NCBI RefSeq assembly: GCF_004364935.1
Contig: NZ_SOBT01000008.1
Span: 1,181,534 to 1,245,533, forward strand
Direction: 5' to 3'
DNA length: 64,000 nucleotides
Source: Panacagrimonas perspica
GTDB taxonomy: Bacteria > Pseudomonadota > Gammaproteobacteria > Nevskiales > Nevskiaceae
In this document: positions 1 to 7,180 of the stretch, in pieces
How the letters are laid out: each line of letters opens with the position of its first letter
Numbering within the stretch: the first letter of the stretch is position 1
The notes under the pieces: model-generated
Databases searched by the model: none
The model's input: only the letters and a program-made list of their open reading frames with translations
Told to the model about the DNA's origin: nothing
Made by a program: the position numbers and the translations under genes

Positions 1-226
1 CGCCGACGATGCGTGCACCCGCTCGCGCGTGCGCCAGCAGCGCCGACGCGATCGTCGTCTTGCCCGAGCCCGATTCGCCGACGAGTCCGACGACCTCCCC
101 GGCCGCGACCGAGAAATGGATGTCGGAGACCACGTCGCTGCCGTCGCGCAGTTCGACGCGCAGTCCCTCGACGCGCAGCACGGCCTTCGCGGTGACCGGA
201 TCGCGGGATGGCAGCGCGCTCATCAT
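1..226 (-). CDS. ABC transporter ATP-binding protein, N-terminal part (runs off the window)
   Basis: Only the first 75 residues lie inside the window. They show the start of a Dpp/Opp-type ABC ATPase: a first beta strand region (LRVEGLRVEL, about residues 17-26) and a Walker A motif GESGSGKTT at residues 50-58. The ATG at 226-224 overlaps the stop of the upstream permease gene in an ATGA arrangement, so the two are probably translationally coupled. The gene completes the importer formed by the permeases at 223-1074 and 1846-3024 and the binding protein at 4339-5937, supplying ATP hydrolysis on the cytoplasmic face. A second ATG directly downstream (223-221) could also be used. The signature motif and Walker B lie outside the window. 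Confidence 0.88.
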   Translation of the reverse strand, partial: MMSALPSRDPVTAKAVLRVEGLRVELRDGSDVVSDIHFSVAAGEVVGLVGESGSGKTTIASALLAHARAGARIVG

Positions 227-1074
227 CGGTCCTCGATCCGCGCCGCCAGGCGCCCCACGCCCTCGGCCAGCAGGTTGGTCCCCAGCGCGAGCAGCGCGAT
301 CAGCAGCACCGGCACGAGCACCGCCCAGGGCTGGATCTGCAGGCCCATGCTGTTCTCGTTGACCATCAGGCCCCAGTCGGCCGCCGGCGGCGCGATGCCG
401 TAGCCCAGGTAGCTCAGGCCGGACAGGATGCCGACGGCCCACGACAGCATCGTGCCCAGGTGCACGAGCAGCGGCGTCAGCAGGTTCGGCAGGATCTCGC
501 CGACCAGGATGCGCCAGCGCGCGAAGCCGAGCATCTCCGCGGCCTCCACGAACTCGCGGCTCGCCAGTCCCACCGTCAGGCCGCGCACGAGGCGCACGAC
601 GCCGGGAATGAAGGCGACCGATGCGACCAGCACGATCAGCCACGGCTCTCGTCCGAGCATCGACACCACGAGCAGCACGAGGATCAGGTTGGGAAACGCG
701 AGCAGCACGTCGGCCCACCAGACGATCACCGGGTCGAGCACGCGTCTCGAATACCCGGCGACCAGGCCCAGTGCCGTGCCGACCACCAGCGCGATGCCGG
801 CCGTGGCCAGCGACATCCACACCAGCGAAGCACCGCCGGCCAGCACGCGCGACACCACGTCGTGACCGATGTAGTCGTAGCCCAGCAGCGCATCGCGCTG
901 CGGTGCGCCGTAGATGCCGCCGAGCAGCGCCTGCGGATCCTGCGGCGTCAGCCACGGACCGACCAGCGCGAACAGCAGCACGACCACCGTCGTCGCCAGA
1001 CCCAGGCGCACCTGCCACTCGCGCAACGCCTTGCCCAGTCCGACGGTCGCGCGTCGCACGCTGGCCGAGCTCAT
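223..1074 (-). CDS. ABC transporter permease, DppC-like
   Basis: A 283-residue inner-membrane permease of the binding-protein-dependent type. Residues from about 20 form a first membrane segment (LATTVVVLLFALVGPWL), followed by a periplasmic stretch with LGYDYIGHDVVSRVL, which is typical of DppC/OppC, and further hydrophobic segments. The cytoplasmic EAA loop that docks the ATPase is visible as EAAEMLGFARWRIL. The ATG at 1074-1072 overlaps the stop of the hydrolase gene before it (ATGA), and its own stop overlaps the ATPase start, so the order hydrolase-permease-ATPase is a tightly coupled unit. With the DppB-like permease it should form the heterodimeric channel for a family 5 solute-binding protein. 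The substrate is unknown; sequence alone does not distinguish peptide, glutathione-like or organosulfur cargo. Confidence 0.9.
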   Translation of the reverse strand: MSSASVRRATVGLGKALREWQVRLGLATTVVVLLFALVGPWLTPQDPQALLGGIYGAPQRDALLGYDYIGHDVVSRVLAGGASLVWMSLATAGIALVVGTALGLVAGYSRRVLDPVIVWWADVLLAFPNLILVLLVVSMLGREPWLIVLVASVAFIPGVVRLVRGLTVGLASREFVEAAEMLGFARWRILVGEILPNLLTPLLVHLGTMLSWAVGILSGLSYLGYGIAPPAADWGLMVNENSMGLQIQPWAVLVPVLLIALLALGTNLLAEGVGRLAARIEDR

Positions 1075-1832
1075 CGCGCGGCTCCGAGCGTGGCGGCAAA
1101 CAGGTCCTGCAGCCGTTTCCAATGCAGCTCCGTGGCGGCCGCGCTGTACTCCGGCTTGTCGCTGACCGCGAAGCCGTGGAGCGCGTCGTGGTGGTCCGAC
1201 GTGAACGCGACGCCGGCCGACGTCAGCGCCGCTTCGAGCTGCGCGATGCGCTCGTCCGGCATCGACTTGTCCTGCCTGGCGTAGCCCAGCACCAGGCGTG
1301 CACGGATCGCGGAGGCGCGCAGATGCGGACCGTCCGCATCGTCGCTGGCCAGCCGCCCGCCGTGGAACGAGGCCGCGGCGACGACGCGATCCGGGAAGTC
1401 CGCCGCGGTACGCAACGCGATGGCGCCACTCATGCAGTAGCCGACGATGCCGATCGCCCCACCCCGCACTTCCGGCTGATGGTCGAGCCAGTCCAGCAGC
1501 GCAACGTGATCGCGATGCGTGCCGTCGGTGCTCACGCTCTCGCGCAGCTTGCCTAGCTGTGCGCGCTGCGCCTCGTCGTGCAGCGACAGCGAGGGATCGA
1601 TGTCGGTGATGCGCAGCGCGCGGTGATACAGGTTGGGCAGCAACACCGCGTGGCCGAGTGCCGCGAGCCGGCGGGCCGTTTCCTCGAACGCCGGCCGCAC
1701 GCCCTTGATGTCGGTGTGGACGATGACGGCTGGCCACGGCCCGGCGCCCAGCGGATGCAGCCACCAGCCGTCGATGACGCCGTCGGCGGACGCGATATCG
1801 ACAGGACGGATGACGACGGGAGTGTTCGACAT
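1071..1832 (-). CDS. dienelactone hydrolase family protein
   Basis: A 253-residue alpha/beta hydrolase of the dienelactone hydrolase type. The nucleophile elbow is GYCMSG with Cys133, the acid is probably Asp188 in YARQDKS and the histidine His219 in ALHGF, giving a complete Cys-Asp-His triad. No signal peptide is seen, so it should act in the cytoplasm. It sits between the two permease genes of an ABC importer, starting 13 bp after the DppB-like gene and overlapping the DppC-like start (ATGA), so it is co-translated with the transporter. That placement suggests it hydrolyses an ester or lactone in the imported compound or in a monooxygenase product; this is inference. True dienelactone hydrolases act on chlorocatechol-derived lactones, but no chlorocatechol pathway genes are nearby. 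Confidence 0.88.
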   Translation of the reverse strand: MSNTPVVIRPVDIASADGVIDGWWLHPLGAGPWPAVIVHTDIKGVRPAFEETARRLAALGHAVLLPNLYHRALRITDIDPSLSLHDEAQRAQLGKLRESVSTDGTHRDHVALLDWLDHQPEVRGGAIGIVGYCMSGAIALRTAADFPDRVVAAASFHGGRLASDDADGPHLRASAIRARLVLGYARQDKSMPDERIAQLEAALTSAGVAFTSDHHDALHGFAVSDKPEYSAAATELHWKRLQDLFAATLGAAR

Positions 1833-1845
1833 GGAATCGATTTAT

Positions 1846-3024
1846 TCAGGAATGGGTTTTCACGAGCCGCGCGTTCTGCGCGTCGCGGAATACGCGTCGC
1901 GTGCGCCGCACGTTCAGGCGCACGCCGCCCGCGGTGCGAAGGCGCGGGGTCAGCAATACGGTGAGCAGGTCGGCGACCAGGTTGATGGCCACGACGCCCG
2001 CCGTGACGATCAGCACGACGGCCTGGATCACCGGCAGGTCGCGCACCTGCACGGCGGCGTTCAGCGTGCTGCCGATGCCCGGATACGTGAAGACGACTTC
2101 GACGATCAGGGTGCCGCCGAACAGCACGCTGAGCATCAGCGCGATGCCCTGGATCGCCGGGATCAGCGCGTTGGGCAGCGCATGGCGCCAGACCACGCGG
2201 CGCTCCGGCACACCGCGCAGGCGCGCCAGCGTCACGTACTCCGCTTCCAGCGCCTCGATCATCGAGCCGCGCACGAGTCGCGTCAGGTACGGCAGCCCGG
2301 ACAGCACCAATGTCAGCGTCGGCAGCACCAGGTACTGGAGCTGCGACAGCGGCGAGCGCTCGGGGTCGAGCAGCGACACCGCCGGCAGCAGGCTGAACAC
2401 CGACGTCGACAGCAGGCTGATCAGGCCGATCGCCAGCGCGAACGATGGCAGCGCCTTGAGCAGCACCAGCACGGTGACCGCGGCACGATCCAGCCGGCTG
2501 TCGCGACGCAGCGCCAGCGCGACACCGATCGCGAGCGACAGCGGAATCGAGAACAGCGCCACGAGGCCCAGCAGCACCAGCGTGTTGCCGAAGCGCGCAC
2601 TGATCAGGTCCGTCACCGGCACCTGCGAGTCCAGCGAGTGACCCAGACCGCCGCGCAGCAGCCGGCCGAGCCAGTCCGCGTACTGCACCGCGACCGGTCG
2701 ATCGAGACCCAGCTGCCGCTGCAGGAGGTGGATGCTCTCCTCCGAGGCCTCGGGCCCGAGGATCACGCGCGCCGGATCGGACGGCAGCGCCTGCGTCGCC
2801 ATGAAGACGATGACGCTCGACGCCAGCACGGCGCCCAGTCCCGACAGCAGCCGTTTCAGGAACCACGGCAGCCAACCCGGAATGCCGCGTCCCTTGAGCA
2901 CCGGCGCATCGGTTTCGGCGGCGCTCACGGCGGCGCCCCGGAGGGCCAGACGCGGACGCGGGAACGCAGCCGGCGAAACCTGCGGTCGATCATGCACGGG
3001 CAATTCGGCGGCACCGGCGCTCAA
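1846..3024 (-). CDS. ABC transporter permease, DppB-like
   Basis: A DppB/OppB-type inner-membrane permease. The first membrane helix follows WFLKRLLSGLGAVLASS, then comes the family's PSDPARVILG and LGLDRPVAVQYADWLGRLLR region, several membrane spans, and the EAA loop EYVTLARLRGVPERRVV. The frame opens with a TTG at 3024 that overlaps the upstream monooxygenase stop (TTGA), giving 392 residues, about 50 longer than usual at the N terminus. A GTG at 2928 preceded by GGGGCG would give 360 residues and is an equally credible start. It pairs with the DppC-like permease at 223-1074. The gene order with monooxygenases suggests the imported solute is oxidised inside the cell. Confidence 0.88.
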   Translation of the reverse strand: MSAGAAELPVHDRPQVSPAAFPRPRLALRGAAVSAAETDAPVLKGRGIPGWLPWFLKRLLSGLGAVLASSVIVFMATQALPSDPARVILGPEASEESIHLLQRQLGLDRPVAVQYADWLGRLLRGGLGHSLDSQVPVTDLISARFGNTLVLLGLVALFSIPLSLAIGVALALRRDSRLDRAAVTVLVLLKALPSFALAIGLISLLSTSVFSLLPAVSLLDPERSPLSQLQYLVLPTLTLVLSGLPYLTRLVRGSMIEALEAEYVTLARLRGVPERRVVWRHALPNALIPAIQGIALMLSVLFGGTLIVEVVFTYPGIGSTLNAAVQVRDLPVIQAVVLIVTAGVVAINLVADLLTVLLTPRLRTAGGVRLNVRRTRRVFRDAQNARLVKTHS

Positions 3025-4229
3025 GCGGCGGCCGGCACGACGATGCGCGGCCGGTAGCGTCCGCGCGTGACGCGCGGCACGTCGAAGCCGTGATCCAGGT
3101 CCAGCAGCGGGAACACGAGATCGGCGAAGCGATGCGCCTCGTCGATCAGCGGCCAGCCCGAGAGGATGAAAGCGCTGGTGCCTTGCGCCGCGAATTCGCG
3201 GATGCGCGCGGCGACATTCTCGGCGCTACCGACCAGCGTCGTGCCGGACAGCGGACCCAGCACGTTGAAGCCGTGCAGCGCCGGGCCGGTCCAGACGTTG
3301 GGATAGATCTCGTAGTCGCGCGCCGGTGGCAGTCGCCCTGCGCGGATCGTCTCCAGATTCTTCTGCACCTGCGCATCGGGGCTGCGATAGGTCTCGAAGA
3401 TCTCGCCCGGCGGCAACTGCCGTCGGATCGATTCGATCGCGTAGTCCACCGAGGTGCGGTCGACCAGCCACTGCGCGTAGTCCCAGGCTTCCTGCTCGGT
3501 CTCGCGCACGATCACCTGCAGGCGCGTGCCGTACTGCAGGCTGCGGCCGAGCTTGCGCGCCTCGTCGCCGACGCGGCGGAACTTGTCGCCGAGCCGCTGC
3601 GGCGTGTCGGCGAAGCTCAGGTAGGTGTCGAGCGCCCGCACGGAATGAGCGATGCCCGGCGGCGACGAGCCGGCGCCCCACAGCGGAATGCCGCCGGCCT
3701 GCACGGGTTCGAGCCAGTTGCCGTTCGCGGTGCGTCGATACGATCCACCGCCGATGTTGGGCCGCGCCGCGAGCTGGAGGTACTTGCCTTCGAAAGCCTC
3801 GCGCTTGCCCAGGTACGCATGCCGGAAGGCCTGCCAGTATTCGAGGCTGTAGTCGTAACGCTCGTCATGTCCGAAGTGCATGCCGAACGACTGCTGAGTC
3901 GCGTCGTTGCCGTTGACGGCGTTGATCAGCAGGCGGCCGCCGGAGAAGTGGTCGATGGTCAGCGCGATCTGAGCGAGCTTCACCGGCGACAGCAGTCCCG
4001 GATGGATCGCGGCCAGGAACTTCATGCGTCGGGTCGAGGGCGCCGTGGCCGTCGTCAGCGTCAGCACTTCATTGCTACCGGTGGCCAGCAGCGCGCCGTA
4101 GTAGCCGAGCTTGTCGATCGTCGTCGCCAGCCGCTGCAGATGCTCGAAGCCGGTGTCCCAGCGACCTTCCGGCTCCCAGGGAACCGGGCCGTCAGGCGCC
4201 GTCAGGTACCACAGGATCTTCACGCCCAT
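3021..4229 (-). CDS. LLM-class flavin-dependent monooxygenase, SsuD-like (paralogue A)
   Basis: A 402-residue luciferase-like monooxygenase expected to use reduced FMN and oxygen. It resembles alkanesulfonate monooxygenase SsuD: the central segment IDHFSGGRLLINAVNG, then HDERYDYSLEYW and, near the C terminus, FILSGWPLIDEAHRFADLVF match the SsuD pattern. The start is set at the ATG giving MGVKILWYLTAPDG, which aligns with the paralogue at 5941-7155; frame upstream of it is not conserved. Its stop overlaps the DppB-like permease start. No flavin reductase gene is visible in the window, so FMNH2 must come from elsewhere. Desulfonation of an imported sulfonate or sulfone is the likeliest role by family, but other LLM enzymes attack C-N or C-H bonds. 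Confidence 0.9.
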   Translation of the reverse strand: MGVKILWYLTAPDGPVPWEPEGRWDTGFEHLQRLATTIDKLGYYGALLATGSNEVLTLTTATAPSTRRMKFLAAIHPGLLSPVKLAQIALTIDHFSGGRLLINAVNGNDATQQSFGMHFGHDERYDYSLEYWQAFRHAYLGKREAFEGKYLQLAARPNIGGGSYRRTANGNWLEPVQAGGIPLWGAGSSPPGIAHSVRALDTYLSFADTPQRLGDKFRRVGDEARKLGRSLQYGTRLQVIVRETEQEAWDYAQWLVDRTSVDYAIESIRRQLPPGEIFETYRSPDAQVQKNLETIRAGRLPPARDYEIYPNVWTGPALHGFNVLGPLSGTTLVGSAENVAARIREFAAQGTSAFILSGWPLIDEAHRFADLVFPLLDLDHGFDVPRVTRGRYRPRIVVPAAA

Positions 4230-4253
4230 CGCTCTATCGTCCTCAGGCTTTCG

Positions 4254-4318
4254 ACGCAAAGACGCAAAGGAAGAACCGACGAAGGCTTGCACCCTCTGCG
4301 TCCTTTGCGTCTCTGCGT
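4254..4318. repeat. inverted ACGCAAAG-type repeat
   Basis: Between the two coding regions lies a pair of 17-base arms, 4254-4270 (ACGCAAAGACGCAAAGG) and 4302-4318 (CCTTTGCGTCTCTGCGT), complementary at 16 of 17 positions and separated by 31 bases. Each arm is itself a repeat of an ACGCARAG unit. Repeats of this kind are dispersed in some gammaproteobacterial genomes. No U-tract follows on either strand, so it is not a simple intrinsic terminator, although it could attenuate or stabilise the transcript between the binding protein and monooxygenase A. A single related half unit occurs at 40106-40120. Confidence 0.7.
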
Positions 4319-4338
4319 TGCGGGTGATGGCATCTCGC

Positions 4339-5937
4339 TCATGCCGTGGTGGCGGGCTGCGCGTCGCGCAGCCAGAAGTTCTCGAAGCGCCATGTCGAGA
4401 AATGCGAATGCTCCGGCGAGATGCCGCCGACGCGCGGCGACACGCCGTCGAGCACGTTCGAATACGCCCAGATCAGCAGACCGCCGCGCTCGTGCTGGAT
4501 CTGCTGCATCTCGTGCGCGAGCGGCACGCGGGCCTGCACGTCCGTGCGCTGGACCGCGGTGCGGAACAGCTCGTCGAATCGCTCATCCGAGAAGTTGGTG
4601 CGATTGGACGCGGAGATCGGACCATCGGTACGCGCGGCCGTCGACAGGTAGGACTCGCCCATGCCCTCGTAGGTGCTGATCTGCCAGTCGCGCATCTGCG
4701 GACCGTTGAACGTCGCGAGATCCACCTGCCGGATCTTCAGCTCGACGCCGGCGCGGCGCGCCTGCTCGGCGAATGCGACCGCCGCCGCAGAGCCTGCCGC
4801 GCTCGCGACGAGTTCCAGCGACAGGCGCTCGTGCCCGGCCTCGCGCAGCAGCGCCTTGGCGCGATCGAGGTCCTGATGCCGCTGCGGCAGGGTTGCGAGA
4901 AACGTGGGATCGCGCGGCGAGTACAAATCGTTGGCGAGCCGTCCCTGCCCGTTGAGCACGCGGCGGATCAGTTCCTCACGGTCTGCAATCAGGCGAAAGG
5001 CCTGGCGCACGCGCACGTCGTCGAACGGCGTCTTCTTGAGATTCAGGCTGAAGCCCTGCCAGCGATGCGCCTCGGACACCTGCAGCGACGCACGCGGATT
5101 GTTGCGGAACAACGCGGTCTGCTCGGGCGCAAGACCGTAGACGAGATCGACCTGCCCGCCAACCAGCGCGGCGTAGCGCGACGTCTGGTCCTTGAATTCG
5201 ATGATCTCGAGTTCGTCGGTGTAGGGCTTGCTCGGCTTGTAGTAGTTCTCGAAGCGCGTCAGCAGCGCCCGCTGTCCCGGCTTGAAATCCTTGATGCGGT
5301 ACGGACCGGCGCCGACCGGGTTGATGACCGGGTGGTAATCCGGCGGCACGATGCCCCCGAAATTCACCCAGGCATCGGCGAGCGGCAGGAAGCCATGCCC
5401 TTCCTTCATGTTGATGCGCACCGTACGCTCGTCGAGCTTCTCGATGCGGCTGCGATCGATGCCGCTGACCAGATGCCGGTACGGCGACGCCAGCTCGGGA
5501 TCCGTCAGGCGCAGCGTGGAGAAGATGACGTCGTCGGCGGTGATGGTCTTGCCGTTGTGGAACTCCAGGCCCTTGCGCAGCCGGATCGTCCAGGTGGTGG
5601 CATCGGCATTGGTCTCGGCCTCCTCGGCCAGCGCCAGCCGCGGCGTCATCTCCTCGCTCCACTCCCAGAGCTTGCTGTAGATCGCAAAGCCGCGAATCGT
5701 GCTGCCGATGCCGGCCGGCTTGTGCGCGTCGAGGTTGCCGCTCAGATCACCGTCGATGATGCCGAAGCGCAGCCGTCCGCCGTGGCGTGGCGTCGGGTCC
5801 TTCGCAGCGGCCGTTGCGGTCCCGGCAGCGGCATCGCGTTCGCCGCAACCGAGCAATCCGCCGCCCAGGATCAGGCCACCACCGACGGCGGTGGCTGCAC
5901 GCAGGAACTCACGGCGCGAACGATCGGTCGTGGACAT
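4339..5937 (-). CDS. ABC transporter substrate-binding protein, family 5, TAT lipoprotein
   Basis: A 532-residue periplasmic binding protein of the SBP_bac_5 (oligopeptide/dipeptide/nickel) family. The N terminus has a twin-arginine motif (SRREFLRAA, residues 7-15), a glycine-rich hydrophobic core and a lipobox-like LLGC near residue 31, so it is probably exported folded by TAT and lipid-anchored. Family features include LRKGLEFHNGKTITADDV near residue 130 and the C-terminal domain typical of the group. It lies 3 bp downstream of monooxygenase B and about 110 bp upstream of monooxygenase A, with a repeat between. It should deliver substrate to the DppBC-like permeases. The ligand cannot be read from sequence. 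Confidence 0.92.
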   Translation of the reverse strand: MSTTDRSRREFLRAATAVGGGLILGGGLLGCGERDAAAGTATAAAKDPTPRHGGRLRFGIIDGDLSGNLDAHKPAGIGSTIRGFAIYSKLWEWSEEMTPRLALAEEAETNADATTWTIRLRKGLEFHNGKTITADDVIFSTLRLTDPELASPYRHLVSGIDRSRIEKLDERTVRINMKEGHGFLPLADAWVNFGGIVPPDYHPVINPVGAGPYRIKDFKPGQRALLTRFENYYKPSKPYTDELEIIEFKDQTSRYAALVGGQVDLVYGLAPEQTALFRNNPRASLQVSEAHRWQGFSLNLKKTPFDDVRVRQAFRLIADREELIRRVLNGQGRLANDLYSPRDPTFLATLPQRHQDLDRAKALLREAGHERLSLELVASAAGSAAAVAFAEQARRAGVELKIRQVDLATFNGPQMRDWQISTYEGMGESYLSTAARTDGPISASNRTNFSDERFDELFRTAVQRTDVQARVPLAHEMQQIQHERGGLLIWAYSNVLDGVSPRVGGISPEHSHFSTWRFENFWLRDAQPATTA

Positions 5938-5940
5938 GGC

Positions 5941-7155
5941 TCAGGCCGCCTTCGCGCGCGCGGCGTGGTCGCCGCGATAGCGCCCGCTGTTGAGCAGCGG
6001 GACGTCGAAGCCGTGATCCAGATCCAGCAGCGGGAACAGCAGGTCGGCGACGCGATGCGCCTCTTCGATCAGCGGCCAGCCCGACAGGATGAAGGCGCTG
6101 GTGCCTTGTGCCTCGAACTCGCGGATGCGCGCCGCGACGTTCTCGGCGCTGCCGACCAGCGTCGTTCCCGAGAGCGGCGCCAGCACGTTGAAGCCGTGCA
6201 GCGCCGGCCCGGTCCACAGGTTGGGATGGATCTCGTAGTCGCGCGCCGACGGCAGGCGGCCGGCGCGGATCGCGTCGAGATTGCGCTGCACCTGCGGGTT
6301 CGGACTGCGATAAGTCTCCAGCGTCTCGCCCGGCGGCAACTGCCGCTGGATCGACTGGATCGCGTAATCGACCGAGGTGCGATCGACCAGCCACTGCGCG
6401 TAGTCCCAGGCCTCTTCCTCGGTCTCGCGCACGATGATCTGCAGGCGCGTGCCGAAGCGCAGCTTGCGCCCGAGTTTGGCGGCCTCGGCACCGACGCGAC
6501 GGAACTTGTCGCCGAGGCGCTGCGGCGTGTCTGCGAAGCTCAGGTACACGTCGAGCAGTTCGACCGAATGCGCGACGCCGGCCGACGAGGTGCCGGCGCC
6601 CCACAGCTCGAGTCCGTTCTTCTGCGTCGGCGCCAGAGCGCCCGACGCGTAACCGCTGCGCCGCGGATCGGGCAGCGGCGGACGCGCGGCCTGGTGGATG
6701 TACTTGCCCTGGTAGGCCTGCTGCTGGCCCAGGTAGGACGCCTGGAACGCCTGCCAGTACTCCGCGCTGTATTCGTAGCGCTCGTCGTGCTCGAAGTGGA
6801 CGCCCAGCGACGGCAGGATCGTGTCGCGTCCATTGACCGCGTTGAACAGCAGGCGGCCGCCGGAGAACTTGTCGATCGTCAGCGCGATGCGTGCGAGCTT
6901 GGCCGGCGTCATCAGGCCCGGATGGATCGCCGCGAGAAACTTCATGCGCTGCGTCACCGGGAACGTCGCGGCCGCCACGGCGAGCACGTCGTCGTGATCG
7001 AAGCCGGTCGCCAGCAGCGCGCCGTAGTAGCCGAGCTTGTCGATCGCGGCGGCCAGCTCCTGCAGATGGTCGAAGCCGGTTTCCCAGCGACCTTCCGGCT
7101 CCCAGGGAACGGGGCCGTCGGGCGCCGTCAGGTACCACAGGATTTTCACAGCCAT
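5941..7155 (-). CDS. LLM-class flavin-dependent monooxygenase, SsuD-like (paralogue B)
   Basis: A 404-residue SsuD-like FMNH2-dependent monooxygenase, closely similar over its whole length to the paralogue at 3021-4229; both begin M(G/A)VKILWYLTAPDG and share KFSGGRLLFNAVNG-type and FILSGWPLIEEAHR segments. The main differences are in the middle (about residues 165-190, near the presumed active-site lid) and at the last 20 residues, so the two may differ in substrate range. It starts with ATG 25 bp after the TonB-dependent receptor gene and ends 3 bp before the binding protein, so it is in the same transcription unit. Two near-copies in one operon suggest a recent tandem duplication followed by insertion of the binding-protein gene. 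Confidence 0.9.
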   Translation of the reverse strand: MAVKILWYLTAPDGPVPWEPEGRWETGFDHLQELAAAIDKLGYYGALLATGFDHDDVLAVAAATFPVTQRMKFLAAIHPGLMTPAKLARIALTIDKFSGGRLLFNAVNGRDTILPSLGVHFEHDERYEYSAEYWQAFQASYLGQQQAYQGKYIHQAARPPLPDPRRSGYASGALAPTQKNGLELWGAGTSSAGVAHSVELLDVYLSFADTPQRLGDKFRRVGAEAAKLGRKLRFGTRLQIIVRETEEEAWDYAQWLVDRTSVDYAIQSIQRQLPPGETLETYRSPNPQVQRNLDAIRAGRLPSARDYEIHPNLWTGPALHGFNVLAPLSGTTLVGSAENVAARIREFEAQGTSAFILSGWPLIEEAHRVADLLFPLLDLDHGFDVPLLNSGRYRGDHAARAKAA

Positions 7156-7180
7156 TGGCTTGTCCCTCGTCGATGATTCT

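Noticed and set aside
3090-4679. 529-residue open frame on the plus strand
   Set aside because: Antisense to monooxygenase A and the binding protein; Arg/His/Gln-rich with no domains.
4111-7176. 1021-residue open frame on the plus strand
   Set aside because: Antisense across three minus-strand genes; no recognisable fold.
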